A model generated the notes under the pieces. It saw only the letters and a program-made list of their open reading frames with translations, did not search any database and was not told where the DNA came from. The position numbers and the translations under genes were made by a program. Positions 63,583 through 64,000 of a DNA stretch of 64,000 nt are shown here, piece after piece. The DNA is from Holophagae bacterium (GTDB taxonomy: Bacteria > Acidobacteriota > Holophagae > Acanthopleuribacterales > Acanthopleuribacteraceae). The first letter of the stretch is position 1. Each line of letters begins with the position of its first letter. The DNA lies in assembly GCA_029263455.1 (NCBI GenBank), contig JAJCXM010000032.1, positions 124,001-188,000 on the forward strand, in the 5' to 3' direction.

Positions 63583-64000
63583 ATGTGGGGCAACTGGTCA
63601 AAATTTCGTGCCTATGGACAACACAAAGCTTTTTCGAGCATATCGAGACGGCACACAACCGGTGTTTGGTGCGTGCGCGACCCCGAATTCAACCAAAGAC
63701 AACTGTATTTCGACGCGGGAAGATTAGTCTTTGCTGTATCACCATTAGAAGCTGAGCAGTTTGAGCGGGCCATGATTGACCTAGAGCTGGTATCCCTTCA
63801 ACAACTAGATCGAGTAAAGGCTGAATTTGACCTGCAAAAGACGATGGCCCGCAACTTGATTGATATGGGGCTGATGTCAGTTAACGAGTTACTTTCGGCG
63901 GCAAGGCGTCAGCTAGAGATGGTCTTGAATGGGGCACTGGCCATGGAATCTGGACAGATATTGTTCCTCGAAGAATTGCCATCGCAGCTACCACAAGTTA
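63583..64000 (+). CDS. DUF4388-like protein, cut by the window end
   Basis: An open frame runs from the ATG at 63583 to the last base without a stop, giving 139 residues so far. It begins MWGNWSKFRAYGQHKAF and then matches the N-terminal module of the protein at 58603-60141: RQLYFDAGRLVFAVSPLEAE aligns with RRIYIRRGSVCFALSNQEAD, and ILFLEELP with GLYFLEEQD. It is therefore a paralogue of that DUF4388 module. What follows, such as J or TPR domains, lies outside the window. It starts 14 bases after the acidic repeat protein ends, so the two are co-transcribed. The Shine-Dalgarno sequence is weak. Confidence 0.88.
   Translation, partial: MWGNWSKFRAYGQHKAFSSISRRHTTGVWCVRDPEFNQRQLYFDAGRLVFAVSPLEAEQFERAMIDLELVSLQQLDRVKAEFDLQKTMARNLIDMGLMSVNELLSAARRQLEMVLNGALAMESGQILFLEELPSQLPQV

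Noticed and set aside
1-64000. CRISPR arrays, tRNA, rRNA or insertion sequences
   Set aside because: I saw no regularly spaced repeats, cloverleaf patterns, rRNA-like stretches or transposase motifs in the gaps, though small RNAs could be missed by eye.

Overview
The window is 64 kb of a gene-dense chromosome of roughly even GC. It belongs to a diderm (LPS-type) bacterium. The outer-membrane evidence is a TamB/Omp85-type protein, a KDO-8-phosphate phosphatase followed by a LapA/LapB pair, and several secreted or lipoprotein genes. IPTL-CTERM and FecR proteins, DUF4388 and TPR proteins, a short RpoD-type sigma factor and an HspR-type heat-shock repressor together suggest a deep-branching phylum such as Acidobacteriota. 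That placement is inference and cannot be settled from the sequence alone. I saw no rRNA, tRNA, CRISPR array, insertion sequence, prophage or plasmid gene. No gap between genes exceeds about 250 bases. Several genes appear to start at TTG or GTG behind a good Shine-Dalgarno sequence.

Layout. 1-7440: a truncated VWA/DUF58-like gene, a secreted TPR protein, and a 2002-residue protein that joins a TamB-like half to a TamA/Omp85-like half. 7618-18202: an ABC-F ATPase, then a heat-shock operon dnaK-dnaJ-hspR-sigma with a HAIR-like operator over the dnaK promoter, an AGCS sodium symporter with an unusual insertion, a FecR lipoprotein, a thioesterase and an MmcQ-like protein, closed by a bidirectional terminator. 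18381-28752: an IPTL-CTERM surface protein, a secreted protein with a c-type-heme-like motif, xerC, a GT-C glycosyltransferase with TPRs, kdsC-lapA-lapB, a propeller protein, an aspartoacylase-like hydrolase and mdh. 28983-35947: a coiled-coil/membrane/propeller protein coupled to a secreted protein, threonine aldolase and tsaB, converging on coaX-birA and a small gene. 36190-43682: dnaB, a pentapeptide-repeat membrane protein, a receiver-GGDEF protein whose two domains both look catalytically dead, a DUF4301 protein, and the AmmeMemoRadiSam trio (LigB-like, AMMECR1, radical SAM).

43794-54694: an HtrA-type protease; a tyrA / metallo-beta-lactamase-fold / glyoxalase / membrane-protein operon; a wax-ester-synthase-like acyltransferase; and a coupled run of pyruvate kinase, diaminopropionate ammonia-lyase-like enzyme, APC permease and DUF1697. 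54705-64000: ruvC with a YebC-like regulator, a small secreted protein, msrB, a TPR membrane protein, a lytic transglycosylase, a DUF4388-J-domain-TPR protein, a TrmA/RlmD-type methyltransferase, a long acidic protein with a 51-bp tandem repeat, and the start of a second DUF4388-like gene cut by the window end.

The strongest leads for unusual biology are the TamB-Omp85 fusion, the heat-shock operon that encodes its own sigma factor, the stand-alone LigB form of the AmmeMemoRadiSam cluster, the doubly degenerate receiver/GGDEF protein, and the DUF4388/J-domain/acidic-repeat group at the right end. Protein identities rest on motif recognition by eye; no database search was possible.
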